DNA of 64,000 nt from Paenibacillus amylolyticus (GTDB lineage Bacteria > Bacillota > Bacilli > Paenibacillales > Paenibacillaceae). Positions 35,065-42,865 of the stretch are shown here, in pieces (within the stretch, counting starts at the first letter, position 1; each line of letters begins with the position of its first letter). Under the pieces are notes generated by a model, which worked only from the letters and a program-made list of their open reading frames with translations, ran no database searches and was not told the origin of the DNA. Location: positions 124,001 through 188,000 of the forward strand of contig NZ_RIAS01000005.1 of NCBI RefSeq assembly GCF_003719335.1, written 5' to 3'. The translations under genes and the position numbers were made by a program.

Positions 35065-36189
35065 TTGAAATTGCTACAGGCTCTATTTTTTCCTCCGGAG
35101 CAGCCCGGAGGTGTATCCTCTATGATTCCATACATGCAGGAGAGGTTTGCAAGCCCAAGATGGGAGATGGACCTGTTCTCCTTGCCCAAACGTATTCGTA
35201 ACAAAGGGAGAGAGGAAGTACAGTTTGATACGTTTGACTGGACCGTCTATCAGGATAGTCCTGTGGTACAAAAATATATTCAGACGTATCGTGATTATCT
35301 ATGGTGGACCAAGCTCCGCATTCAGAAGCCCTATGATCTGATTCATGCGCATCATCCTATTGCAGGGCTTGCCATGAAGTCGGTGTTTCCTGAGGTTCCT
35401 CTCATTCAAACCATTCACTCCAGTTACGAGAGAGAGCTTATTCTGAATGGCCGTATAGAGCCGGATGGGTTGGAACACCAATTCCTGCAGGCCATCTATG
35501 GAGAGCTTGAGTATCGTGCAGAGCGTTTGCTAACGGTATCCGATTCATTCCGTCGATATTTGAGCCCGTATGTGAAAAATCCAGACCGCATCGGCATTAT
35601 TCCGAATGGTTTTGATGAGAAGCGGTTCAAGCCGATTCCCCATGATAATGCGGTCCCGCAACTGGTAACGGTTTGCCGCCTTGTTCCCGCCAAAGGGCTA
35701 GATATTTTGTTTAAAGCTTGTGCGGAGTTAAAGGATAGGGGACATGATTATGTACTTCACATTATTGGAGACGGACCGATTCGTCCCGATCTGGAAGAGC
35801 TGGCACAGCGTCTGGGAATTTATAATGAAACGATTTTTTATGGATATACGCTGCATCCTGAAGAGTTTATGCCGTTTTTTGATGTGTTTGTACTGCCATC
35901 GCGTGCAGAAGCCTTCGGTTCGGTATTCGCTGAAGCGGCGCTTAGCTGTCTGGCGCTTGTAGGCACCGATGTGGGGGGGATTCCCGAACAGATTGAAGAT
36001 GGAGTGAACGGACTGCTCGTACCGCCTGAAGATCCATCTGCGCTCGCTGATGCCTTGGAAAAGGTCATGCTGGACCCGGCATATCGCTATGAACTGGCTC
36101 GTTCCGCTTGTGAAAAAGCCAAAACATTTTACTCACTGGGAAGATCGGTGAATGATTTGAAAAAAATGTACTTGCAATTCCAGACGTAA
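35065..36189 (+). CDS. Glycosyltransferase family 4 protein
   Basis: This 374-residue retaining GT-B glycosyltransferase starts at TTG 35065 after GAGAGGGGG; an ATG at 35041 would add eight residues. FFPPEQPGGVSSM is the N-terminal glycine-rich loop. IGIIPNGFD, VCRLVPAKGLDIL and LPSRAEAFGSVFAEAA (E-x7-E motif) are GT4 hallmarks. It transfers a sugar from a nucleotide donor to a cell-surface glycan or small molecule; no partner gene helps define which. A shared terminator follows. Confidence 0.88.
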   Translation: MKLLQALFFPPEQPGGVSSMIPYMQERFASPRWEMDLFSLPKRIRNKGREEVQFDTFDWTVYQDSPVVQKYIQTYRDYLWWTKLRIQKPYDLIHAHHPIAGLAMKSVFPEVPLIQTIHSSYERELILNGRIEPDGLEHQFLQAIYGELEYRAERLLTVSDSFRRYLSPYVKNPDRIGIIPNGFDEKRFKPIPHDNAVPQLVTVCRLVPAKGLDILFKACAELKDRGHDYVLHIIGDGPIRPDLEELAQRLGIYNETIFYGYTLHPEEFMPFFDVFVLPSRAEAFGSVFAEAALSCLALVGTDVGGIPEQIEDGVNGLLVPPEDPSALADALEKVMLDPAYRYELARSACEKAKTFYSLGRSVNDLKKMYLQFQT

Positions 36190-36213
36190 CACTGGGAAAG
36201 CATATATATGAAA

Positions 36214-36246
36214 CAAGCCGCTGTATGACTACAGCGGCTTTTGTGT
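36214..36246. terminator. Bidirectional terminator between the GT4 gene and catA
   Basis: AAGCCGCTGTA and TACAGCGGCTT form a stem followed by TTGTG. It lies between convergent genes. Confidence 0.75.
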
Positions 36247-36259
36247 ATATAACGGATTT

Positions 36260-36910
36260 TTACAACAGCCAATCCTCTGGAGTGCCTGCTAATTCCTGAA
36301 CAGCATTCATGAACAATCCGGCATGGTAACCATCACAAACCGAATGATGAACCTGTAACGATAATGGCAAAAATATTGAATTCTCTTTATGGATGAATCC
36401 CCCTGCCGTAATGATGGGAAGAAGGTAACGACTATTATTGTTGATATTTAAGTTGAATCCAGTAAAAGATGTCCAAGGAATCATTGAAAGAGAAAACACA
36501 TTTTCAGGTACGGGGGTCTTGGGAAACAACTTGCCTGAACGTTTATATTTTTCTACATCCGAAATGTAGGTGTCTTGAAACGTGTTGAAATCAACTGGAA
36601 CATGAGTCCAAATGGCAGAGAACGACTCAGATGGTTGATCAAATATGGTATAAAGTGGTTCCACCGTATCCCAATAACCCAAATCTCCATCTTTATTGTA
36701 ACCCGTTCTAAAAGAGGGATGTGAATTGATCACACGCGTGATCATAAAGATAAACGCAGGATAGAATCGATATTCTTTTTGTTTGATGAACTGATATAAA
36801 GCAGTTATATCCATTTCATTGGTTAGGCTGAATGAAGTATTTTGATTCATATAGTGATGAAATATGTCTGTTCTCTGCCAACTGTTAAAATCAATTTTAT
36901 TAAAATTCAT
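36260..36910 (-). CDS. catA: Type A chloramphenicol O-acetyltransferase
   Basis: This 216-residue protein is full length for CAT, a trimer that acetylates the 3-hydroxyl of chloramphenicol with acetyl-CoA in the cytoplasm. The active-site His is in QVHHSVCDGYHAG, and IPWTSFTGFNLN is the conserved substrate pocket segment. It is visibly more AT-rich in codon use than most neighbours, which suggests acquisition. The start codon follows AGGAGG by 8 nt, and that SD is inside an attenuator hairpin headed by a 9-codon leader, so expression should be inducible by chloramphenicol. Confidence 0.92.
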   Translation of the reverse strand: MNFNKIDFNSWQRTDIFHHYMNQNTSFSLTNEMDITALYQFIKQKEYRFYPAFIFMITRVINSHPSFRTGYNKDGDLGYWDTVEPLYTIFDQPSESFSAIWTHVPVDFNTFQDTYISDVEKYKRSGKLFPKTPVPENVFSLSMIPWTSFTGFNLNINNNSRYLLPIITAGGFIHKENSIFLPLSLQVHHSVCDGYHAGLFMNAVQELAGTPEDWLL

Positions 36911-36917
36911 TAGATGT

Positions 36918-36953
36918 GCCTCCTAAATTTTATATGAAACGAATTTAGGAGGC
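36918..36953 (-). promoter_or_regulatory. catA translation attenuator hairpin
   Basis: GCCTCCTAAATT and AATTTAGGAGGC are perfect 12-bp complements around a 12-nt loop. On the minus-strand mRNA the downstream arm contains the catA SD (AGGAGG), so the closed hairpin blocks initiation. The upstream arm overlaps the last codons of the leader peptide. Confidence 0.85.
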
Positions 36954-36974
36954 TACATTGTCTGCTTTTTTCAT
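36945..36974 (-). CDS. catA leader peptide (MKKADNVAS)
   Basis: A 9-codon ORF with its own SD (AAGGATGG) ends at a TAA inside the upstream arm of the catA attenuator hairpin. The peptide resembles known cat leaders, which begin MKK or MVK with polar residues and stall ribosomes in the presence of chloramphenicol. A stalled ribosome here would open the hairpin and free the catA SD. Confidence 0.8.
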   Translation of the reverse strand: MKKADNVAS

Positions 36975-37060
36975 CAGAACCCATCCTTAAATTTAGATTT
37001 ACTTTAAATTGTACCACAACTTTATCTATCTAAAACGACTTCAACCTCGTATCTACGAAC

Positions 37061-38119
37061 TCAATTAACATTATTCCGGCCACGAAATGTGCCCCAGCGA
37101 TCCCTAATCAGTTTACCCGCCCAAAAGAGTGCCATACATCCGAAAATGGGATAAAGAACGGAAAGAAGGGAGCTGAAGCCAAATTGGCTGAACGAGTAAC
37201 ACAGCATCATGATGATCAGTGTAATTAACCGGGGATGAACATCGACATGTTGTCGAAGCTGCAAAGTCATGCCGTAGATGTCGGCAACAAACGTTGTGAA
37301 TATTTCCATGAAAATGAGTGTGACATATACAGACTGTACAATCCATCCTAGTTGAAAAGCGATACTGCCCATCGGGATTTCAAACTGTATGATGCCTGGC
37401 ATCTGGGCCGACATTGCAAAATGGGCTGCCATCAGCATAAAACCTACGCCAATCCCGCCTAGAATTCCGCCCCATTTTAATGTATTGCGATGACGAATTT
37501 GATTGCCTACAGGGACAAGTACCGCTTGAGCGAGCGCAAGATTAAATGCGGTGTAAAGCAACGGGGAAATCCATATCTGAAAGGGATTGCTGTCTGTTGT
37601 CAGTGTAACAAAACGATAGACACCCGGATGATGCAGCGTACTGAAAATCATAAGCAGGGACAGCAGTAACATCATGGGTACTACAATACTGTTCATTTGC
37701 AAAATAGCCTGCATTCCGCGTCCGAGAAGAAGGTATGTACCAATCAAAGTAATGATCAAACCTGTTTGGTAATGTAAACCCAGATGTTCCATAAACACAG
37801 AACCTGCCCCGGCGAGCATGACGCTGTTTACACCGATCAGAACAATAAGTGTTATCCATGTAATCCATCTGCCAGCCCTGTGGCCAAACAGATGTTTGTT
37901 CAGATCCTCATAGGAACGCGAACGGGTATCATGAGCAATAAGCATCATTTTGGTTCCGAGCCAGACAAATAGCATGGTGGATAAAACGATGGTGATTGTG
38001 GCCCACTTGCCATACTGGGTAAAAAACTGCAATATTTCCTGTCCTGTGGCGAAGCCGGCCCCTACGACGGTTCCGATGTATGTGAATGCAATCTGCAGCA
38101 CCCGGAATACCTGTTTCAT
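37061..38119 (-). CDS. YkvI family membrane protein
   Basis: This 352-residue protein has about ten hydrophobic helices and begins with the APC/LeuT-like signature IAFTYIGTVVGAGFATGQEILQFF, typical of YkvI-family putative transporters. The family is distantly related to amino acid and spore-germinant (GerAB) transporters; the substrate is unknown. ATG 38119 is preceded by AAAGGGGAAACAC. It is a single gene, divergent from xpt. Confidence 0.85.
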   Translation of the reverse strand: MKQVFRVLQIAFTYIGTVVGAGFATGQEILQFFTQYGKWATITIVLSTMLFVWLGTKMMLIAHDTRSRSYEDLNKHLFGHRAGRWITWITLIVLIGVNSVMLAGAGSVFMEHLGLHYQTGLIITLIGTYLLLGRGMQAILQMNSIVVPMMLLLSLLMIFSTLHHPGVYRFVTLTTDSNPFQIWISPLLYTAFNLALAQAVLVPVGNQIRHRNTLKWGGILGGIGVGFMLMAAHFAMSAQMPGIIQFEIPMGSIAFQLGWIVQSVYVTLIFMEIFTTFVADIYGMTLQLRQHVDVHPRLITLIIMMLCYSFSQFGFSSLLSVLYPIFGCMALFWAGKLIRDRWGTFRGRNNVN

Positions 38120-38256
38120 GTGTTTCCCCTTTCAGGTCCCGGAATTGGTTGGACATGCGGGTACCATAGTACAGGTTATGCTTGACCCATAAAAGTCATG
38201 ACTGCAGGGTGAGCTAACGACGCTGAATGGTCAGGTTATCCGGACTTAGGGGGATT

Positions 38257-38285
38257 TTGCTTGAACTTGCAGCTGTATATATGAT
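38257..38285 (+). promoter_or_regulatory. SigA-type promoter of xpt
   Basis: TTGCTT (38257-38262) and TATGAT (38280-38285) are 17 bp apart. The leader is only about 30 nt, too short for a purine riboswitch. Confidence 0.55.
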
Positions 38286-38323
38286 ACTTTATACCTCATA
38301 GGATAGGCTTGGGAGGTCAAATC

Positions 38324-38905
38324 ATGGACGTATTAAAACAACGAATTTTACAAGAAGGTGTCGTCATCTCGGATCAGGTATTGAAACTGGATGGTCTTCT
38401 GAATCATCAGATTGATCCTGCATTAACGATGGAGATGGGACGGGAGTTTGCTGCTCGTTTTCGCGAGAGTGGAGTAACTCGGGTGATTACTGTTGAATCA
38501 TCAGGGATTCCGGTTGCTTTTGCCGCAGCGCATGAACTGGGGGTGCCTTTGGTATTTGCCCGCCGCAAAAAAACGCTTCTGGCCGATCCTGATGCCTACT
38601 GCGAACGTGTACCATCCTTTACGAAAGGGATCGTAACGGATATTATGGTATCTCGCGAATACATTCATGAGAATGACCGCATTTTGTTCATTGATGACAT
38701 TATTGCAAACGGAGATGCCGCCCGCGGCGTAATTAAAATTATTGAGCGTTCCGGCGCAGAGCTTGTGGGATTTGGTGTTGTGGTTGAGAAGAGCTTCCAG
38801 GCTGGTGCCCGCACCATCCGTGAGCAAGGAATTCCAGTAGAAGCTCTTGTGCGCATTCGTTCACTAAATAATGGCACCGTGCAATTCGACGATAATGAAA
38901 TGTGA
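38324..38905 (+). CDS. xpt: Xanthine phosphoribosyltransferase
   Basis: This 193-residue protein converts xanthine and PRPP to XMP in purine salvage. VITVESSGIPVAFAAAHELGVP and the PRPP loop ILFIDDIIANGDAARG are typical; FARRKKT is a base-specificity region seen in Xpt. ATG 38324 follows GGGAGGTC by 5-8 nt. In Bacillus xpt is joined with pbuX behind a guanine riboswitch; here it is alone with a short leader. Confidence 0.92.
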   Translation: MDVLKQRILQEGVVISDQVLKLDGLLNHQIDPALTMEMGREFAARFRESGVTRVITVESSGIPVAFAAAHELGVPLVFARRKKTLLADPDAYCERVPSFTKGIVTDIMVSREYIHENDRILFIDDIIANGDAARGVIKIIERSGAELVGFGVVVEKSFQAGARTIREQGIPVEALVRIRSLNNGTVQFDDNEM

Positions 38906-38945
38906 CTTTTTGAAGGAAATTGGGCCTAATTTTTGAACTATCACT

Positions 38946-38974
38946 TTGCATGGCCTTAGATTTCCTTTATAATG
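38946..38974 (+). promoter_or_regulatory. Promoter of the 39004-39333 gene
   Basis: TTGCAT (38946-38951) and TATAAT (38969-38974) are separated by 17 bp, about 30 bp before the ATG. Confidence 0.6.
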
Positions 38975-39003
38975 GGGTTATGTTAGGGAGAGGAGGCAAC
39001 ACC

Positions 39004-39333
39004 ATGGGGAACCAACCGGCAACAGATCAATTTTTTATGAATAAGCTGGCGGAATCGAAAGTTCATTTTGAACGTGCCCTGGATTGTAAACATACGGAAT
39101 TCGATGACCTTTATCCCTATATGATTGAACATCCTCAATTTTTCTGGTACAAACGCTATGTTGCCTGGTCAGAATTACTGACGATTGTAGGCTTGTGTGA
39201 AGAGTTGTCCTTCTCTTGGAAAGAACAATTTACACCGCACCAAGTGGAGTACCTTGAAGAACGTGTGATGTCCGCCAAAGTGCTTGATTTTTGGTTCGAG
39301 AAGAACGACAGCAAAGAGCACGCTCAGCGGTAA
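39004..39333 (+). CDS. Hypothetical protein (109 aa)
   Basis: A 109-residue soluble protein rich in aromatic residues (YPYMIEHPQFFWYKRYVAWSELL), probably helical. ATG 39004 follows GGAGAGGAGG by 8 nt, and a consensus promoter precedes it. A terminator lies 50 bp downstream. No family is recognised and no function can be suggested. Confidence 0.75.
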   Translation: MGNQPATDQFFMNKLAESKVHFERALDCKHTEFDDLYPYMIEHPQFFWYKRYVAWSELLTIVGLCEELSFSWKEQFTPHQVEYLEERVMSAKVLDFWFEKNDSKEHAQR

Positions 39334-39382
39334 CTCTCAGTCGGGATATTTTTCGAATGACATGACAGTCCAATACAGTCAC

Positions 39383-39421
39383 GTGAGACCTAAATGACCT
39401 TTCATTTAGGTCTCTTTTTGT
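39383..39421 (+). terminator. Terminator of the 39004-39333 gene
   Basis: GAGACCTAAATG and CATTTAGGTCTC form a perfect 12-bp stem followed by TTTTTG. Confidence 0.9.
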
Positions 39422-39449
39422 AAAGAAATTTGAATATAGGAGTCTAAAT

Positions 39450-39668
39450 ATGATTAGTGATACAGAGTTGGATGCCCTGCGATTGTCAGGGGAAAAGGTA
39501 AGAGTGGTGCGGGATGAGCTCGAGTCTAACGATGTAACTGGCATCGTGGTAGCCTGGGATGATGAACAAGTGCTAATTCGCAGACAGAATCGCCGTGTCG
39601 TGAAGCTGGACCGTCGTTACCGCTATCAGTTGTTCAGTGAGCCTCGTCAAAGTGATCTTAGCATTTAA
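39450..39668 (+). CDS. Small hypothetical protein with SH3/Sm-like strand pattern
   Basis: A 72-residue protein with ATG 12 nt after TAGGAG. The centre (VRVVRDELESNDVTGIVVAW, then DDEQVLIRRQNRRVVKLDRR) alternates short beta strands and turns, as in small SH3 or Sm-like barrels. It is basic and could bind nucleic acid, but this is an inference. No family is recognised. Confidence 0.6.
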   Translation: MISDTELDALRLSGEKVRVVRDELESNDVTGIVVAWDDEQVLIRRQNRRVVKLDRRYRYQLFSEPRQSDLSI

Positions 39669-39855
39669 TGGTGGGGTACTTCGCATGACGGATCTGAATT
39701 TGATAAAAACAATAAAATCATGCAAAGAGAATTTTTCGATAACAAAATGTTTGGAATTACCATCAAGATCAGGCATATTTGCGACACACGCGAGAGAAGA
39801 TAGGTACAGTGGAACAATTCGCTGTATTTACAGCCGAAAGGGTGTGCTGCAAGCC

Positions 39856-40185
39856 ATGACATTAATGAATGATAAAGTTCATGCTTATAAGGATCAGATT
39901 GGCGCGTTAAGTGATGTTCTCCCGGAAGTGGTGAAATCGTACCATGAATTTACGGGCGAATGCTTCCAGCCGGGTGTGCTTGATGCCAAAACGAAGCAGT
40001 TAATTGCGCTAGGTATCGGTTTGTTCGCCAATAACGAAGTCTGCACGTTCTATCATGTAGAGGAAGCAAGGTCAAAGGGAGCGACCGATCAGGAGATCAT
40101 GGAGACGGTAGCTGTCGCAGGAGCTGTAGGGGGCGGACATGCCTTGTCACAAGGGGCAATGCGTGTGCAAAAGGCGTTGCATTAG
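39856..40185 (+). CDS. Carboxymuconolactone decarboxylase family protein
   Basis: This is a 109-residue AhpD-like/CMD domain protein: LDAKTKQLIALGIGLFANNEVCTFYHVEEARSKGA and VAGAVGGGHALSQGAM match the helical fold. The usual CxxC of AhpD is reduced to a single Cys followed by H (VCTFYH), so peroxidase-type redox cycling is doubtful. The frame is open back to 39637, but the extension has no SD and reads as noise; ATG 39856 or 39865 is more likely. A terminator follows. Confidence 0.75.
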   Translation: MTLMNDKVHAYKDQIGALSDVLPEVVKSYHEFTGECFQPGVLDAKTKQLIALGIGLFANNEVCTFYHVEEARSKGATDQEIMETVAVAGAVGGGHALSQGAMRVQKALH

Positions 40186-40202
40186 ATTCTGATTTTAACA
40201 TC

Positions 40203-40242
40203 AAAAAGGAGGTCTCGGGTTAAACCGGAACCTCCTTTTTAT
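40203..40242. terminator. Bidirectional terminator between CMD and NlpC/P60 genes
   Basis: AAAAAGGAGGT and ACCTCCTTTTT form a stem with an inner CGG/CCG. It lies between convergent genes. Confidence 0.85.
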
Positions 40243-40287
40243 TGTTGCTGCTTATGTCGGTGTGAAATGGACTTGCTAGAAGTCTGC

Positions 40288-40758
40288 TTAGATTTTACCC
40301 AACATTTTATTATACATAAATTGGCCTGTCACCCGTCTTGCGGTTACATAACGATCACTGAAATACGGATTGGACAACTTGGTGACGCTGACACCTTTGC
40401 TGCTGGAAGCATGTGCGAATTGACCTCCGCCGATGTATACTCCTGTATGTGAGATGCCTCTACCTGTTGTGTTGAAAAATACCAAATCTCCTGTTCGAAT
40501 ATTTGCTTTGGAGACAGGTGTTCCGGCTTTGGCTTGTTGTTGCGATGTGCGTGGCAATTCAATGCTGTATTTGTTAAAAAGATATCTCATAAACCCGGAA
40601 CAATCGAAGCCAGCCATGGTTGTGCCGCCCCATTTGTACGGGATACCTGTCATATTGTTAACCACCGTATTAATTGTGCTTGCCTCTGTGCTTGTTGCCC
40701 CGGATGTAAATAGTACAGCAGCTCCAAAAATAGAAATGATCAGTTTTTTCAAAATCAA
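40288..40758 (-). CDS. Secreted NlpC/P60 (C40) peptidoglycan endopeptidase
   Basis: This 156-residue protein has a signal peptide (about 1-27, ending TSTEAS) and a single NlpC/P60 domain. The catalytic Cys is in GGTTMAGFDCSGFMRYLF, the His in ISHTGVYIGGGQFAHAS. It cuts D-gamma-Glu-diamino acid bonds in the cell wall. There are no SH3 or LysM domains, so it should act as a small free hydrolase. The start is TTG 40758 after AAGGGAG, or TTG 40752 with better spacing. Confidence 0.9.
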   Translation of the reverse strand: MILKKLIISIFGAAVLFTSGATSTEASTINTVVNNMTGIPYKWGGTTMAGFDCSGFMRYLFNKYSIELPRTSQQQAKAGTPVSKANIRTGDLVFFNTTGRGISHTGVYIGGGQFAHASSSKGVSVTKLSNPYFSDRYVTARRVTGQFMYNKMLGKI

Positions 40759-41188
40759 TGTTCTCCCTTCGATGCCTACGGAGTTAGCTAAGGGTTCGGT
40801 AGAAGGTTCCCTATATTTCCTATGTATAAGAATAATTCACCCAAAATGGTTCCCCCGTTTTCAATCCTGAAACTCGGCAAATGAATAATTAAGTTTTTGT
40901 AACTATTTGAAACTATATTGCATAAATGCGTAATTGTCAAACCCATTTAAAACACTTCATTTAGCCTCAATGTTAGCGGAATTCTCGATTTTATAGAGAA
41001 ATAAGTCGACTTTAACGGGAATATTGTTTACAAAAAAGTAACTATTTTTTCGTCCTTTTTTTGAAAAGATCAGGAAATGGATTTTGGTCTGAATTTATAT
41101 TGCAATATAAGTAATTTATTCTATTATTATGATTTTATTATAACTAGATTTGCAACAAATAAAAGTCAGATGAGAAGGAGGAATATCC
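40759..41188. other. AT-rich intergenic region
   Basis: These 430 bp lie between the NlpC/P60 gene and the chimeric sigma ORF. A possible promoter for the latter is TTGCAA (41100-41105) and TATTAT (41122-41127), 16 bp apart. An ATATTGCAATAT palindrome overlaps its -35 box. No gene or RNA is recognised. Confidence 0.4.
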
Positions 41189-42103
41189 ATGTCTGCCTCG
41201 TTTGCAAATGCAAAACCTGAAATTGAAAGCGCTACTAATATTATTGAGAAATTGTATAGGGAAAACTATCTCAGTATGAAGCAAAAAGCATATTACATGA
41301 CTCACGATGCATCTACTGCAGAGGACTTAGTTCAAGAATCTTTCGTCAGACTTTTCGATAAAAAGCAAACCTTGCTTATGCTTGCCGCGGATCAACAATA
41401 TTGTTATATGGTGCGAACCGTCCACAATGTAACTCTCAATTATGTAGAAAAACAAAAAAAGAAAAGGCGATGGATACATATTTTTAACAACGAGAACGAC
41501 ATGGATAACATATTAGACGTATCACCAATTCCTGAACAATGCTATGAACGAAAAGAACAATCTAAATGGATGGAACAATTGCTGAAGTCATTACCCAGAC
41601 GTGATCAACAACTTCTGCGTAACAAATATTTACTTGGTTTGGCTGATAAGGAAAGCGCACATCTTTTAGGCTTAGCCGAAGCTAACATATCAACTTCAGC
41701 TAACTACTCATTTACATCTGGTCCAATCGGGATCACAAATCCAATTGTTGATAATCCGAATAATCCTAAAAATGTAACGATTAAATTATCTTATAAAGGC
41801 GCTGGGATAGGAGTAACGTTCCCGTTAGGTTCTAACAATTCAATATCTAATGGTTCCAACGCCTCCTGGAGATTAAATAGACAATATACGGACTTCCTAA
41901 ACAAAAATGGTTCAGAGTTGGATGCTTATTATTTGTAAGGCACAACGAATATCACTGGAGCAGGAAAGACAACTTCAGTTTCCAGTAGTGCCACGGTGAA
42001 GATCGGTGCACTGTACTATTTCGGTGATATTCCTGCCCAAGATGTCGTATTTACGGATTCGTTCTCGATTCCCTCATTTACGGCTTCTGTAGTCAGTGAA
42101 TAA
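41189..42103 (+). pseudogene. Broken chimera: ECF sigma factor fused to an unrelated protein, with internal stop
   Basis: The SD (AAGGAGG) and first ~165 codons encode an ECF-type sigma factor: region 2 (YRENYLSMKQKAYYMTHDASTAEDLVQESFVRLF) and the beginning of region 4 (LPRRDQQLLRNKYLLGLADKESAHLLGLAEANI). The recognition helix that should follow (usually R-x-x-L-x-RARK) is absent. From about 41690 the same frame runs into a different Asn/Ser/Gly-rich, beta-type sequence. That sequence is interrupted by TAA at 41936-41938 and continues in frame for 54 codons to TAA at 42101. The reading is a deletion joining two genes followed by a nonsense mutation. Sigma activity is unlikely. Confidence 0.75.
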
Positions 42104-42154
42104 AACATATATTGCAAGAATAAAAATGAATAAGTGTTTAGAATGAGAAGTTCA

Positions 42155-42180
42155 AGAGGCTGCTGGAGAGCAGCCTCTAA
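42155..42180 (+). terminator. Hairpin after the chimeric ORF
   Basis: AGAGGCTGCT and AGCAGCCTCT form a perfect 10-bp stem with a GGAG loop. No U-tract follows, so termination is uncertain; it may be an mRNA-stabilising hairpin. Confidence 0.45.
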
Positions 42181-42236
42181 AGCTTGTGAGTTAATGTATT
42201 AAATATGACTTGGCTATTTCGAGGAGGTTATTCACG

Positions 42237-42632
42237 ATGAGAAAAGCGCTAATTATTATCTTGGTCGTCTTTACGGCTGTAATGACAGCGAGCTGTTCAA
42301 CTGATAACAAAGAAGCAGCAATGAACGAATTACGTTCGCAGCAACAGGGAACATATAGTGGCTATGTATTTTGGAACGTGGATTCAGACTTGACTACGTT
42401 GAACAAACAGTTATTAGGAATTGTAAATACAGATGAAGTGATGTCTTCCCTTCGTTTCAGCAAGCTGAATTTTATAAGTATGGGGGATACGTCGCAAAAG
42501 TATAATTATGTAAAAATGTTCGATATTGATAAAAGTCCAACATTACTGATCTTTGACACAGAGAAAATGATTCTTAAAACCAATAACTTCGAGGATATTT
42601 ATACATTAGCAAATAAATTAAAACAAAAATAA
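42237..42632 (+). CDS. Small lipoprotein with thioredoxin-like C-terminus
   Basis: This 131-residue protein has a lipoprotein signal peptide ending VMTASC, with Cys20 as the lipidation site. The rest is mixed alpha/beta, and FDIDKSPTLLIFDTEKMIL looks like the strand and cis-Pro of a thioredoxin fold. There is no CxxC, so redox activity is not expected. ATG 42237 follows GAGGAGG. Function is unknown. Confidence 0.65.
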   Translation: MRKALIIILVVFTAVMTASCSTDNKEAAMNELRSQQQGTYSGYVFWNVDSDLTTLNKQLLGIVNTDEVMSSLRFSKLNFISMGDTSQKYNYVKMFDIDKSPTLLIFDTEKMILKTNNFEDIYTLANKLKQK

Positions 42633-42865
42633 AAAAAGAGTTTATTTAATGAATAATCTATATAGTCCTGTTGCAAATATTGACAAAAATTATTTTTTCG
42701 CATAAATTGATTTTGTGACCATATTTTGGTTTTGAATCATTTTTATTGTTCTATATGTAAATTAATGATTTATGGGAGGTGGAAGAGCTACAATTGAATC
42801 GCTCATAGTGAACATAAAACAAGATAAAAGATATGACTATATAGTAGGGAGGAGCGTGTTGGTTA

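Noticed and set aside
38150..38323. Possible purine riboswitch before xpt, as in Bacillus.
   Set aside because: The promoter at 38257-38285 leaves a leader of about 30 nt, and no purine-aptamer core was found.
39637..39855. Longer form of the CMD-family gene starting at 39637.
   Set aside because: It would overlap the 39450-39668 gene, the added 73 residues look random, and family proteins start near 39856.
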